DNA from: Panax quinquefolius
Lineage: Eukaryota; Streptophyta; Magnoliopsida; Apiales; Araliaceae
DNA: 64,000 nucleotides
NCBI GenBank assembly: GCA_020205615.1
Contig: CM035165.1
Span: forward strand, 89,590,005-89,654,004
Direction: 5' to 3'
The notes beneath the pieces are model-generated. The model made no database searches. It saw only the letters and a list, made by a program, of their open reading frames with translations, and was not told where the DNA came from. Shown piece after piece: positions 28,006-39,835 of this stretch. The translations under genes and the position numbers were made by a program. Positions within the stretch are counted from its first letter, which is position 1, and each line of letters opens with the position of its first letter.

Positions 28006-28670
28006 GTTACTGGCGCGCAATTAGGTGACCAAACCCCTTTTCTAGACATAACTTCCTTAGACATTGTCAATAATGCTATCTAATAATATTATTCAAATAA
28101 TATGAATTATTGATATGATAATGGGACATACTGTGCAGTGATAATTATTGAATCAACAATAATATAAAATATCAACGTAGCAATTATTGAATCAATAAAA
28201 TAAAATATTGAACAATAATTACTGTAACAATTATTGAGTAGTGCCTTCTTACGTAAGAATCGATAATCCAAAAATACTGTGCAATACCGTGTGCTACTGT
28301 GCAACCACGCGTATTAATGTACTTTAACCACTGTGTATTACAACAAAGGTAAATTCAGAATAACTACGCCAGTTATTTGTAAAAACTCAAACTTGTCATT
28401 TTCTTCATCGATCGATCGTTTTTAGTTATGGGGCCCACAAATATACTGCTAGCCGCCGCATTTAATATTCCCAGGACGTTGAAGAATATTCCACGACCAA
28501 ACAAAAATTCCCTGACAACAATGAATATTTTATAACCACTTGCGTATTTTGCAAAATTTACATATTTCACCCATAACCAAAGTATTATATCAAATTAACA
28601 TCTTATTATTCAAAATAATAATTAGAGGAAATTTAATTTTATTTATAAAAAGTTGGGGTCTTACAGTCTA

Positions 28671-29908
28671 ACTATAGAAAACACTATATTGAAATAGATC
28701 TAGTAGTTCTAACAATATTTACAAGTGAAACGACCAAAGATTCATTTTTTTACCTTGGGGGATGAAGATAGAAGCCTCCCTGGACTCAAATCTATGTTAT
28801 ACTACTATATATGTATAAGATATACTATATTAGTGATATATTTAACTCAAATATAGTGCTTTTATGCCGAATCCGAGCCTTTCTCACTCTAAAATCTCAC
28901 ACTCTCTCACTAAATCTCTTTTTTTTTTCAAATGAGCTGCCGATGCTCTGTGTCCGTTGTCTTTCAATTCAAAAACATTTGAGATATGTGCCCAATTATC
29001 CCAAAAAGCTTCTGCCGAGTGCTGTGAACTGAAGTCAAGTCTGACTAATTTCGAGTCTAGGAAGATAAAGCAACAAGCTGAGAGGTATCTTCCGGTTTCC
29101 AAGGGTAGTCAATTAACTCTACTTGGGTAGTTCACAGTTTGAGGATTGCTATGGTGGCTTCTTATGACCTTATCCTTAGCTTTGCGATTTTCGTTTGAAT
29201 CATGTTATATTTGAGGCGATGTTGTACTCTTGCTTCTCTGCGTTGTTATCTCTGGGGTGAAATTACGTCTTTCCCTTCTCGAGGGGTTGTCTCCGGGGTG
29301 AAATTATGCTTTTACCCTCCTGCAGGGTTAGTGAAAGAAAAAAGAAATTTCGAGTGTCTAAATATATATAGTGATATAACAAATATCCAAGTCAAAAGAA
29401 TCTTGTTTCTTCATTCCCCCAAGGTGAAAAATTAAATCTTTTGTGCATTCCATTGTAAATCTATTAGATTTATTAGATCTTGTTAAATATTATGTTTAGA
29501 TCTAGTTAAAGTTGCAATCTTTATACATATATTGGTTGTTTATCTATAGATCTATCTATTTTATCGATTATTTTGCTAGTATATAGTTAAAGATCAAATC
29601 TTTTTACTAGATCTACCTTAGATCTAGCTTGATCTAACCCTTAACCAGTTCCAAAGTTACAAAATTTGAACCTTTATACTAGATTGGCTCGGATCTAGGT
29701 TAGATCTAGTCATTTTCGATGTTTTAAGTTGATTTTAAGTACTCTACAAAACTCTAGATCCATATCTAGTGGGGAGGAGGACCTAACTACTCGCACTAGG
29801 GATTCTAACAAATGAATAACCTGATAGCGGGTTTAGGATACATTTTTTTATATCCATTTACATTTAAATTCCGATTGTGTCATTGTGCGGATCTTTGGAT
29901 ACCTTAGA
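28671..29908. repeat. Long inverted repeat, centre (inner left arm, loop, inner right arm)
   Basis: 28671-28895 continues the left arm; 29333-29908 starts the right arm. Examples: TTACCTTGGGGGATGAAG (28751) against the complement of TTCATTCCCCCAAGGTG (29410), and GATCTA-rich blocks at 29540-29710 against 19915-20075. The loop of about 440 bp (28896-29332) contains a duplicated GGGGTGAAATTA motif at 29256 and 29295. No gene was recognised in the loop. TTAGA at 29904-29908 is the left TSD of solo LTR C. Confidence 0.7.
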
Positions 29909-31247
29909 TGTGACGCCCCCAAAATAGGTATACATCACCCACTCTGAGTCGCCAACTACATGGTACAAAATTCAAATACAACTTAATAATACAATTGTCG
30001 TGTAAAATACGACAAAACATAAACTGAGAGTTTTAATACGAATATTGTCTTCTAGACAGTATTAACCTCAAATGGAGTCCTCAATACATTTATTATCACA
30101 CTAATAGTGAGGACTACTAATGATATCATCTGGACCGTCACTCCATTCCCCGACTAGTCCCCGCTACGTTCTCATTTCCTGAAGAGAACAATGAAAGCAA
30201 AAGGGCGAGCTCAATTAGCCCAGTAAGAAATATTATGACTAAGATAACGTAGAATAAATTATCCTTAGCCTTCAACAATGTTAAACTGATAAAATATAAT
30301 AAACATCAAGTTTAACTGCAGCGGAATAAGCAATCCATTAGAAGAGTCAAGTAGAACATAATGTCTACTATCTCTTCTAGATTAAAAGTCCATCGTTAAT
30401 ATTTCATTTTGTAATACTGAACAACAGTTATTTGTTATACCCAAGATAAAAAGAACTATCATCACCTGTCTTCACCTAAACCACCAAAGATTATAGTTAA
30501 ATCTACAATTCATATTTATAATCATGTAAATCAACAGTTTCTCCTTGCCACAAAGGCTTAATAGAACGTTTAATCAATAACCTTACCTCAAAGGCTAAAG
30601 ATATTCAAATGTAATAACAATGATCATACCAATAAGTTGTCTACCTTTTCACTACGGGCCAAAGATATTCAACTATAAAACCAATGGTCATGATCATACC
30701 AATCAATTGTCTGTCAATGCACTACGGCTAAAGACATTCAACTATTAACTAATGGTCATGATCCTGCCAATCACATCATCAAATTATCCATTCATTACGG
30801 GCCAAGGATATTCGTTATTATCACCAGTGGTTATGATCATGTCATACACCTGCCCATCTTTGCACGTAAGCCAAAGATATACAACTATAAAACCAATAAT
30901 CAATAGTCCATCTTTGCACGTAAGCCAAAAATATACAACTGTAAAACCAATAATCAACATTTCATCTATGCACGTAAGCCAAAGATGACTTTCATCACAA
31001 TATAAACATGAGGACGATGACAATGATATAAGCATTAATCAAACCAAATCAAGGATAAATATTAAAGACATTAAATTTATCCAGAGTTTAAAAATATCCA
31101 AATTGTCAACATGATATTGCTTTGTGGAGAAAAATTCAAGAATAATTTTCATGTATTAAAAATAATTTGGACATAAAAGAAATATATCTTCCGGGTGAAT
31201 AGTACCCCGTGAATAGTACACTGTGAATAGTACTTCAAGAATAGTAC

Positions 31248-34200
31248 TGTTGATCAGAAAACCGATCACTAAACACGCGCAAGTATACGCGGTCTAACAA
31301 GTAATACAGTGATAATTAGAGTGTCGTACCCACGAGGAACTATGATTAATATTTACCAAGTACCGATTATGAATCGCTACAATCTTATTCGAACAACAGT
31401 AAATGGAAGTGTGGTTAAACTAGTTAAAACTAATTAACAAAGCAAGTAAATGGATAACGAATGATAATCTAGGGAATTCAAGCTAAGGTCACAATTTCAC
31501 CCCACACGGGCATTCTGTCGAACACCTGGCGTGCTATGTTTCATCAAACTAGCTACCCTTCTCTCTTTCGTCTTAATGGTCACGACGATTTGTCGACCGA
31601 GAACACACAGGTGCCGATGCACCTCTGTCGAGGTATGCACAAACATATCCTCTGCAGATCCACCCAAAAGGGAATAGAATAGAAAAGAACGTCTAAGCTA
31701 GATGCAATCCTACACATGTCTATGCGAATTAATCATAACAAGGATTTAAGCATAAGTTCTCAATTAGGTCGCACGTGGCGCACAAAGAGATATGTCTATT
31801 CTACGCACAACTTGTGCAGTCGAAACCCACAATGACATGCAAATATATTTAGGTGTAAATCTACAATTCTTCTGTCGATATCATGTAGATTACCAAAATC
31901 ATCACTAATGTCTTAGCAAGAATCATAAAGCACAAATATATTAAACTAAATCATATGGTGCCAACCAAAGAGATAAAGACAGTCAATTCAAATAACAAAG
32001 GGATCCATTATAACCTTAGAGCCAATATTCAGTTCATAGTTAATAAACCAAATACAAGTAGCAAATAAGACAACATTTAAAAAATACAAAATTAGAGGAA
32101 ATAAATGGATAGAAGAAACTTTGTCAAAGCTGTGACGCCCCCAAAATAGGTATATAACACCCATTCTGAGTCGCCAAATACATGGTACATAAAGCAAACT
32201 ACAACTTCAATAATACAATTGTCATGCAAAATACGACAACACATACTGTGAGTTTAAATACAAATATTGTCTTCTAGACAATATCCACACTCAAATAAGT
32301 CCTCATTACAATTATTCAAACACTATTTTACGTAAATAGTGAGGATCGCTAAAACATCTTTCTAGAACCATCACTCCATACCCCGACTAGATCTTGCTAT
32401 GTTCTCACCTCCTGAGAAGAAAAATGGAACAAAAAGAAAAAGGGTGAGCTCAACTAGCCCAGTAAAGAATATTATGACTAAGATAATATACAACAAATTA
32501 TCATTATTTTTCAACAGGGAAAAATCTGATAAAATATAATAGACAACAAGATCAACAACTGCAGCGGAAACAGCAATCCAATAGAAGAGTCAAGTAGAGA
32601 ATGAGTTCTACTATCTTCTAAGATTTAAAAGTCCATCATCAATTTTATCCCTGTAACAACAATCAATATACATCTTTAATCAATATTCATCTTTGCACTA
32701 CTGTGCCAAAGATATTCATTTGTATCACCATTGGTCATGTTCATCTCAACACTGCTCATCTTCGCACTACTGGCCAAAGATATTCATCGATTAATCATTC
32801 ATCTTTGCACTACATAAAAGCCAAAGATATTCAAGAATATCATCATTTAGGACCGAGGATGATGAAAATATTTTAAAGAAAACGAATCCAATTGAGATGT
32901 AAGGACAAATAGTAAGGATTCATATAACTGTTTATCTAAGATCAATAATACTTCATAATAACCAATTTTGAAGCAAAATTCAAGAATAAAGATCAAAACA
33001 TGGATACAATCAAAGATAGTAACCATAATAAACATCTTGGACAAAAAGAAAAAAATTTCATTTTTTGGTGAATAATGCCAGATTCGTGAATAGTGTCAGA
33101 TATCGTGAATAAGGCAGTATACGTGAATAGTAACTCCACACAAAAAGTTCCAAATTTGATAAAAATTCAGATCAATACTTCCCAGATAATGATATTGAAG
33201 AAATAGTATCATATATGAAGAAAATAACATCCCTTACCTCAAAATATCAAGATTTTTGATCGGAATATCAGTATATAAGGTCAAGGAAACTTGCAGACCG
33301 ATGAATATAAACTCACAAAGTATCTAAATACTCACAAAATACACTCAATAATCTAGAGAGAAAAGAGAAAACTTGTTTACGGTGTGATTTTCAATTCTAA
33401 CTTAGCCTCTATTTATAGAAAAAATGTTAAGACGTCAAGCGGACTTGACCTCGCAACCTCGATGGCTTTACTCGCTACTATTGCCACCCACCACATTTGA
33501 AATAAAATTCAGCACATTTCTTCACCAACCATAAGTGGGGCCCACTCAATTCTAGAATTTTCCACCAAAATCATTTATAAACCTAATTTTTGAATCACCC
33601 ACTCTTAAAATTCATAACAAATCGACGCTCATTTTAACGGTTCAAAATTTGTGGATATATACTCAACTTATATATATATAACATATCCAAAATCACAACG
33701 ATCAAACTATTGAATTAAAAATTATAACTCACGTAATATATCTCAAAAAATCTCGGTTTAATTTTTAATACCTTCATTTCGACAAAAATCTCGATAAAAC
33801 ACCTTAACATTAACTCTTTCATTTTTAACCACAATAAATATATCCAACATTTATATCAACATAAAATAAATATTTCCTTATCATATGAATCAATAATTTA
33901 TTATTCACAAATAATATTATGAGAATCACATTTATGACAACCAGCCGCTCCTCGTGAAAGAGGGGCTTTTCAATAAGAATTTCTCCTTCACCGGGCGGCG
34001 TAATTAGGTGACCAAACCTCTCCTCGATGTAACTTTCTAGACATTGCCAATAATGCTATCTAATAATATTATTCAAATAATATGAATTATTGATCCGATA
34101 ATGGGAAATATGCGTAAATGACAATTATTGAAACAACAATAATATAAAATATCAACGCATCAATTATTGAATCAATAAAATAAAATATTGAATAGTAACT

Positions 34201-35291
34201 CACTGTAATAATTATCGAGTAGTGCCTTCTTACGTAAGGATCAATAATTCATCAATATCGCGTGCATCCACGCCAGACATCGTATTTTAACCACCGGGTA
34301 TTCTAACACGGTAATAACAGAATAACTACGCCGTTATTTATAAAAACTCAAACTTGTCGTTTTCTTCATCCGATAATTATTCATTATGGGGCCCATAATG
34401 ATCAAGGCCATCGCATTTAATATTCCCCGACAACAAGAATATTCCACGACCAAATGAATATTTCCAACAACAATGATTATTTTATAACCACTTGCATATT
34501 TTGCAAAATTTACACATTTCACCCATAACCAGAGAATTATATCAAATTAATACCTTATTATATACAATAATAATTAGAGAAAATTCGATTTTATTTATAA
34601 TAAGTTGGGGTCTTACAAAAGCCCCTTCGATCTCCACGCAGACTGCTCAAATCAAGCTTTCCACTCCGTGTCGCTCGTTGCTCTTGTGCTCCAAAGAAAA
34701 TACAAACTTCTCCCTATTCTATCTAATCTATATTTACAAACATCAACTAAGATCTAGAGAGAGAAAATACAAAAGAAAACTAAAGTAAGCTAAACTACCA
34801 TAATCTAAGTTATGTGTTGTGTGTCTCCTTAATGCAGAGGCTGCCTCCCTGTTATATACGTTTGCTTCCTTTTGCTAGGTCAAAACAAGCCTTTCTCACT
34901 GAGGCCTTAGGAGGTCATTACATGGCAGTTAATAGACTTAAGGGTGGTAAATATGGCGCCACGCGTGTGCATCAAGGAACCAAGCTCGCGCTGCATCGTG
35001 AGTCCATATAGGGAGAGTGGCATCATGGGCGCTGACGCCGACGTTGGCGTCAGAGGGACAAGGAGGTGGGCCATGCACATGAAGTCTAGCACTGGGCATT
35101 GACGCTTCGACGCCAGTGCATAAAAAATGACAATTTTGCCCCTGAATGCTAGAAAACACCTAATAACCCCTGCAATATGTTAATTAAGCACAACAACACT
35201 ATAATCATATAAAAACATATAAACTCTACGAGAACAGGCAACTATTTAAGTCATAAAATATCCGATTCGCTGGTATAAATCCCACTTATTA
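31248..35291 (-). mobile_element. 3' LTR of element 2 (contains solo LTR D)
   Basis: 31248-32130 and 34618-35291 together align with the intact LTR at 39836-41390. The conserved start TGTTGATCAGAAAACCG and the block GAACACCTGGCGTGCTATG are shared. The terminal CACTCATCA of the other LTR is CACTTATTA here, so the canonical CA end has mutated. Confidence 0.82.
32131..34617 (-). mobile_element. Solo LTR D (same family as A) nested in the LTR of element 2
   Basis: It starts TGTGACGCCCCCAAAATAGG, ends GTTGGGGTCTTACA and is 2487 bp long. AAAGC is duplicated at 32126-32130 and 34618-34622. The uninterrupted sequence at the matching site in the other LTR of element 2 (near 40712) has a single AAAGC. 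This makes D the youngest insertion in the nest and gives the best complete reference for the LTR family. Confidence 0.92.
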
Positions 35292-35310
35292 AATACCCCC
35301 AAACTTAAGT
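35292..35310 (-). other. Polypurine tract of element 2
   Basis: The minus strand reads ACTTAAGTTTGGGGGTATT just before the 3' LTR. A GCTTGAGGACAAGCAAAG block lies immediately upstream of it, a combination typical of Tat/Athila-type elements. Confidence 0.7.
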
Positions 35311-36639
35311 CTTTGCTTGTCCTCAAGCAAACTATCAAACACAACACTTCTAATAGAACACACGTGAAAGAAAACTAAAACTGTAAAGTAGTATCATGGC
35401 TTCAAAGCTCGATCATAGCCACTCCCAGAGAATAGGGAAAACACAGAAATGAATAAGGGTTCATTCAATTTCAAGCATAAGACTGTATTCGATCCTTTCT
35501 ATGTGTGTGTGTGGAGACCAACCGTCCTAACTAATCATAACTCAAATAAGCTCGCACAGTCGATTTCTAAAATCAATAAGCAAACTTCGCAACTTAAACA
35601 TTTAACAAGCATTAAGAATAAGACGCAAATGCAGGAAAAGATCAAAAGACTCTAGCATGACGACATTAAAATCTGACTCGGACAGTACTTAATTACCTTA
35701 GGCTATTCAGAACTACCCATAAATGAGCTTTTGATCAGTAGCCAGATGACTTTAGGGCACTAGGTGTAGAACATAGGCCATTGAGATTTTACAACAAAAA
35801 CGAACTTTATTAAGCGAGTGCATTTTATGCTCCATCTCGATATCGGTCCTACGTTTATGGGCGAGTGCGTTTTACGCTCCATCTCGACCCACCGTAAAAC
35901 TTTCGATATGACTCTTCTTTTTTATTTTTATTTCATTTCATTCATTTTTTTATAGATATGTCAACATGCCAGAAACCAAGATCCAAAACTGTATAAACAT
36001 CTAAGTCTTTTATTACCTTGTAAAAAAAATAAAAGTTTATAAAAGTGAACAAACTCTTAAAGCAATAAACAAGCGAACTCAATTCAAAAAATAACAAGTT
36101 AACACAGTTAGTCGGTGCTTGTTAAGAAAGACGGATCAATAACAGTCTAAACTTATCAATTGAACAACCCCTAGCTCATACACGCTTGACATTTACTCTA
36201 AGAGATAGGCATAAATACTTGACGCTTGTCATCAGCCACAATAAAAAATTAATGATAATTGTAACCCTTGCTAAATAGCAGCTCAAAATAGGGTAAAAAG
36301 GCCATTCATATGGCACAAGCATCAAATCTGTATAAGCCCCAAAAAGATGGCTATAAACTACAATCATGCTGATAATAATCAAAGCATTAATAAAATGAAA
36401 ACCAAAAACAGTTCATGGCATAATAATAGAAATCCAACAAAAACCCGTAGTTCAAAACTATTACACCACAATCCTGATAAAAAGTTATAACAAAATACTA
36501 AATCTTCAACCTAGCATGGCAGTACAGAAATAAAACAGATAATAGCTAAAAACACCCCCAAACTTGAGATGAGAAATGCCCTCATTGCTAATAAAGCAAT
36601 CGATACAAGAGGGCTTCCCCAAGTTCGCTTCACTCAAGT
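35311..36639. other. Non-coding internal region of element 2
   Basis: AT-rich sequence between the PPT and the Transposase_32-like region. A duplicated block with GCGAGTGCRTTTTAYGCTCC occurs near 35815 and 35863. CACCCCCAAACTTGAG near 36553 echoes the PPT motif. No gene was recognised. Confidence 0.5.
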
Positions 36640-37755
36640 TAGCCTCGTCTCCTCGCCAAATTTCTGGTGGTGATGGGGGAGGGTAGGGTGGGAAGACAGT
36701 AGCTCTAGAAACTGGTATGGCGTGAACTCAGCATTCTTGCCACAATAATATATGTAGATGCTTTGCATAGTGTTCCACCACCACTGCATCGCATAGCTAT
36801 CTCCCCATCTCTCGAGCATCTTTGCGATGTGCCTCCATTGTCTCTCGCGCCTCTAAGATCCTGTTTTGGATGCATCAAGGTGAGGGACGCCATTATGTCC
36901 ATCAGCAGACCCTGTGCAGCTGGGCCGACGTCTGAAGTCTGTGCCTGCTCTGGTTCTGTAGTAGGAGGTGGCGCTGTAGGTGGTCCGTAGCCTTTGCCTC
37001 GAACATGAGACTCTGCTCCGTCCCATACAATGAAGCGTGAGATCGTCTGGTGCCTACCTGCTTGCACAATCGACTAATCAATGATGGATGTGGAAGCCCT
37101 GAAGCGACTGTACTCTTGATTGCCTTCAGAATGGACTCGTGAATAAGAACTCCAATATCCACCTGTAGCCTCGTGACAACGACGAATAGCAGAATCACCC
37201 TATCTCTGGTCACGTCACTCAAGTGACGGGTCGGGATCATGTTGGCACATATGAAGCTGAACCACGCTTTCCCATAGTGACTGAGCGCTGAAGTCGGGAA
37301 GCTGGTCTTCTCACCCGTATAATCGTTCTTCTTCCACGCGGTCCCGGGCTTGCACAGCCTCCTAATGATGTCCTCTAGGTCGTAGCTGCGGAACCCCGAC
37401 TCCATATAGTCATTGCCCGTATAGTTGGGCGTGACAAACAGTGCGTTGATGGCCTCACTTCAAAACGCCACTAGCTTCCCCCTAACTTGGACAACTGCGT
37501 CAACTTCGGCAATGACGTTGGCATAGAACTCCCGAACCACTGATATGACCGCTGACCCAGGTGATTTTGTGAAATGGGTCTAATGGCATTCTTGTATCAT
37601 AGTGGCTAAATCACCATCCTTTTTGTCCAACTTGAACCCTTCAGAATGAGATTTCGTGTGCCAAATGAGCTTTTGTACCTTTTTCAGGCCTCCTCATTGA
37701 TAAATTTGGTTCTATCCCAAGCCGTTGTTTGAGCCACAAATGAAGATCCTCCCAT
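36640..37755 (-). pseudogene. Transposase_32-like (putative plant transposon protein) region, decayed
   Basis: Minus strand from an ATG at 37755: GGSSFVAQTTAWDRTKFINE, then KVQKLIWHTKSHSEGFKLDK, then VVREFYANVIAEVD and VQVRGKLVAF, a TGA, SEAINALFVTPNYTGNDYME, FPTSALSHYGKAWFSFICAN, HLSDVTRDRVILLF and GLPHPSLISRLC. This series resembles the plant domain called putative plant transposon protein or Transposase_32, commonly found inside Tat/Athila-type elements (family assignment from memory). A frame change after LCKQ leads to APPPTTEPEQAQTSDVGPAA and ASLTLMHPKQ. A stop after QECH, the TGA after LVAF and at least two frame changes make it non-functional. Its biochemical role in these elements is unknown. 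Confidence 0.65.
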
Positions 37756-38774
37756 GCTAAGGCGTTACCTCTTTTGTGCCATGTCAAAAATTTCAGCCGT
37801 TGGTGAAGTTCAAAAATAGTCTCTAAACAATGCTACACTCTATAGAAACAACCCTTGTATCAATTGCACAACAATTCCCCATTGAAATCCCAGTGATAAT
37901 AAACCTAAACAGTCTAATTGTTCTCTCGAACAATTATCGAACACGTTGAGTGCACTTCTCTAAACCAACTTTGGCAACCTTTGTTTAAAAAAGCTCAATC
38001 CAGAATTTCGGCAGAGGAATTCACACCAATGCACACAAGAAGAAAAACACAATCCCACGAATTGAAATCAATAGAATTGACAAAAATCCCCAATTACCTT
38101 GAGTGAGAAACCCTAGTTTAAGAATTGTGTGGGCGAATCTGACAAGAAATTGATGCTCTCGGCGTGTTATGGTAGGTTGAGATGAGACACAATCGATCGC
38201 TGCTAGGAAATTGTGGGAGTGAAACTGCTGGGGGCCTTTTGTGCTGTGGTGTCGAGAGAGACGTGCTAAGACTGCCAAGAGAATGGGAGAGGAATGGCCG
38301 AACTGTTGATCGAAACTGCTCTTAAAAACCAAAAATTCGCTGCCGACGTCGCGCCGCGGGCTTGCTCTATGTGGTTTGGCACTGCGACGCGAGTTTCAGA
38401 AATTTGGACTTCGCACGGCGGCGTAGTGGCACGACTCGGCTAGTGTTGGTTGGTATTTGTGGTATGAAGGAGAGAGATTGGGCATTAAACATCGCAGATC
38501 AGCAGAATCTGAATCTTTGGGCGCTGTTTAAGACCTTCTTCGAGATTCGAGATTCATATATGTGGTACTGTGGCGCGAGGTCTATTTCCTGTGTTTTTCT
38601 TATCTGTTTTCTGCACAATGCCGAGACAGGAGTAAAAACTACACAACTAAAGCGAACAGACATAAAATAAACTAGACATAAGTAAAGAAAACAGATAAAA
38701 TTTATACCGAGATGGGGATGCCTCCCCACCAAGCGCTTGTTTTAAAGTCGTCGGCTTGACTATATCGACGCCAT
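37756..38774. other. Internal region of element 2 without recognisable gene
   Basis: The minus strand around 38021-38332 stays open for about 100 codons, but its product resembles nothing I know. The stretch separates the acidic ORF (38775-39080) from the Transposase_32-like region. Confidence 0.4.
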
Positions 38775-39080
38775 TTAATCCAGCTCATAAGCGAAGATGA
38801 CCTTTTCATGCCGCCTATTCGTCAATTCCTTTGGATTCTTGGCAGACATGGATGATTGTTCATCCTCGCTCTCCTCGTCCATCCAGTCATCCATCAGCAC
38901 AAAGAAACTTTCGCCACTAGAATTATCCATTAATTTGCCTATTTCATTAAGTTGAAAGCGGTCTTTGTGCACTATTGGGCCTTCACGAATTTCCACAGTC
39001 GGGAGCGTGGTTTCTACTTGTAGATAAGTATGGACTATACAACCACTATTGATCCTTGTGTCTCCAACTTCAGACTCCAC
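38775..39080 (-). CDS. Small acidic ORF in element 2, unknown function
   Basis: An uninterrupted 101-codon frame, Met start at 39080. It is acidic near the C terminus (DDWMDEESEDEQSS) with no membrane segment or known motif. It lies directly downstream of the gag-like ORF on the same strand, separated by about 60 bp and a stop, so it may be the continuation of one original gag reading frame in another frame. I do not recognise a family. Confidence 0.45.
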   Translation of the reverse strand: MESEVGDTRINSGCIVHTYLQVETTLPTVEIREGPIVHKDRFQLNEIGKLMDNSSGESFFVLMDDWMDEESEDEQSSMSAKNPKELTNRRHEKVIFAYELD

Positions 39081-39143
39081 CGGTTGGTCAGTCTGTACAA
39101 TGTCGTCTCCCTCAACAGCTGTGCGAGACTCATTGCATTTTCC

Positions 39144-39737
39144 TTACGTATCCACCGTGCAATACTCTGGTGCTTCATTATTGAGATCAATTATGACCGG
39201 TAGATGGCATTTCGGTGGATTTGTGATGGCATTGACGAGTTGCCCCAATTGATTCTCAAGGCTGTGCAATGCGACTTCTTGGTTTGCCATCCGAACCTTA
39301 TTTCTCTCAATAAAGTCGGCGAGAAGATCTTCAAGCAAGTTCTCATCTTCTTGTGTTGAGTACTCAAAAAAGCTGTCATTGGGTCGAGATGTCAATTCAT
39401 AATGTGGCGGAGACTGATAGTCAAACTGAGAGGCATTATTCGGATCATGATATGGCTCTTGACTGTAGTCCCATGAGTTTGGATAACCCTGACAGTTTGT
39501 ATGGTAGGGAATCGGTTCAAAGTCAGCTTGATTCTGACAGTAGGCATTTTGAGTGGACTGACATTCAAGATTGTCAGAAAACCTCAAGGCCTTAGAAATT
39601 TGTAGTTGCAATTTCTCGAGTCCTTCTTCCGAGCTTGGTTGTGTCGTCCCCTCATAAGGCCATTGATAACATTGATAGTCTATAATCTGTAAACTTAAAA
39701 ACAAAAACAAAAAGAAAGGAAGATTAAACAAATACAA
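39144..39737 (-). CDS. Gag-like ORF of element 2
   Basis: An uninterrupted 197-codon frame. The first Met (39737) starts a leucine/phenylalanine-rich stretch, but on the minus strand TTTTTAAGTTTACAG just before codons for IIDYQCYQ looks like a 3' splice site, so the true coding part may begin near 39685. The product is rich in Gln, Tyr and Asn, then has a heptad-like ANQEVALHSLENQLGQLVNAI and NPPKCHLPVI, similar to the region after the capsid in Athila/Tat gags. The capsid domain itself is missing. The reading frame is intact, unlike the gypsy element B genes. Confidence 0.6.
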   Translation of the reverse strand: MYLFNLPFFLFLFLSLQIIDYQCYQWPYEGTTQPSSEEGLEKLQLQISKALRFSDNLECQSTQNAYCQNQADFEPIPYHTNCQGYPNSWDYSQEPYHDPNNASQFDYQSPPHYELTSRPNDSFFEYSTQEDENLLEDLLADFIERNKVRMANQEVALHSLENQLGQLVNAITNPPKCHLPVIIDLNNEAPEYCTVDT

Positions 39738-39810
39738 GAAATAAATATATACTCGTTCAAAGTAAGACTCTATTGATTGAAATCAATATTGGACAATATT
39801 AGAATGATAG

Positions 39811-39829
39811 TTCCCCGGAAACGGCGCCA
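39811..39829 (-). other. Primer-binding site of element 2 (tRNA-Asp type)
   Basis: The minus strand reads TGGCGCCGTTTCCGGGGAA, complementary to the 3' end of plant tRNA-Asp with one mismatch (T for the usual G). It sits six bases after the 5' LTR end on that strand. Confidence 0.8.
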
Positions 39830-39835
39830 AAAACT

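Larger units (their letters stand above)
20104..28665 (-). mobile_element. Solo LTR A (Ty3/gypsy family), split by gypsy element B
   Basis: The left terminus TTTGACGCCCCCAAAATAG (TGTGACGCCCCC in other copies) and the right terminus GTTGGGGTCTTACA are the ends of a ~2.5-kb LTR, minus-oriented. GTCTA occurs directly outside both ends (20099-20103 and 28666-28670), a 5-bp target-site duplication. LTR A contributes 20104-21313. A second full LTR then starts at 21314, belonging to element B. LTR sequence resumes at about 28006 and runs to 28665. About 0.6 kb of LTR A, together with the 5' end of B, is missing at the 28006 junction. Confidence 0.75.

Noticed and set aside
30630..30990. Regularly spaced repeats resembling a CRISPR array
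   Set aside because: Units vary in sequence and spacing, lie inside a plant LTR, and similar arrays occur in every copy of that LTR; there are no cas genes and the genome is eukaryotic.
31700..31860. Possible tRNA or structured RNA near the tRNA-Asp type PBS elements
   Set aside because: No cloverleaf could be drawn; only PBS complementarity to tRNA ends is present in the window.
34814..35159. Several 60-70 codon frames on both strands
   Set aside because: They lie in the 3' LTR of element 2; the matching region in the 5' LTR (40908-41258) has different frames and no conservation at protein level.
36763..36990. Open frame on the + strand
   Set aside because: Shadow of the Transposase_32-like region on the opposite strand.
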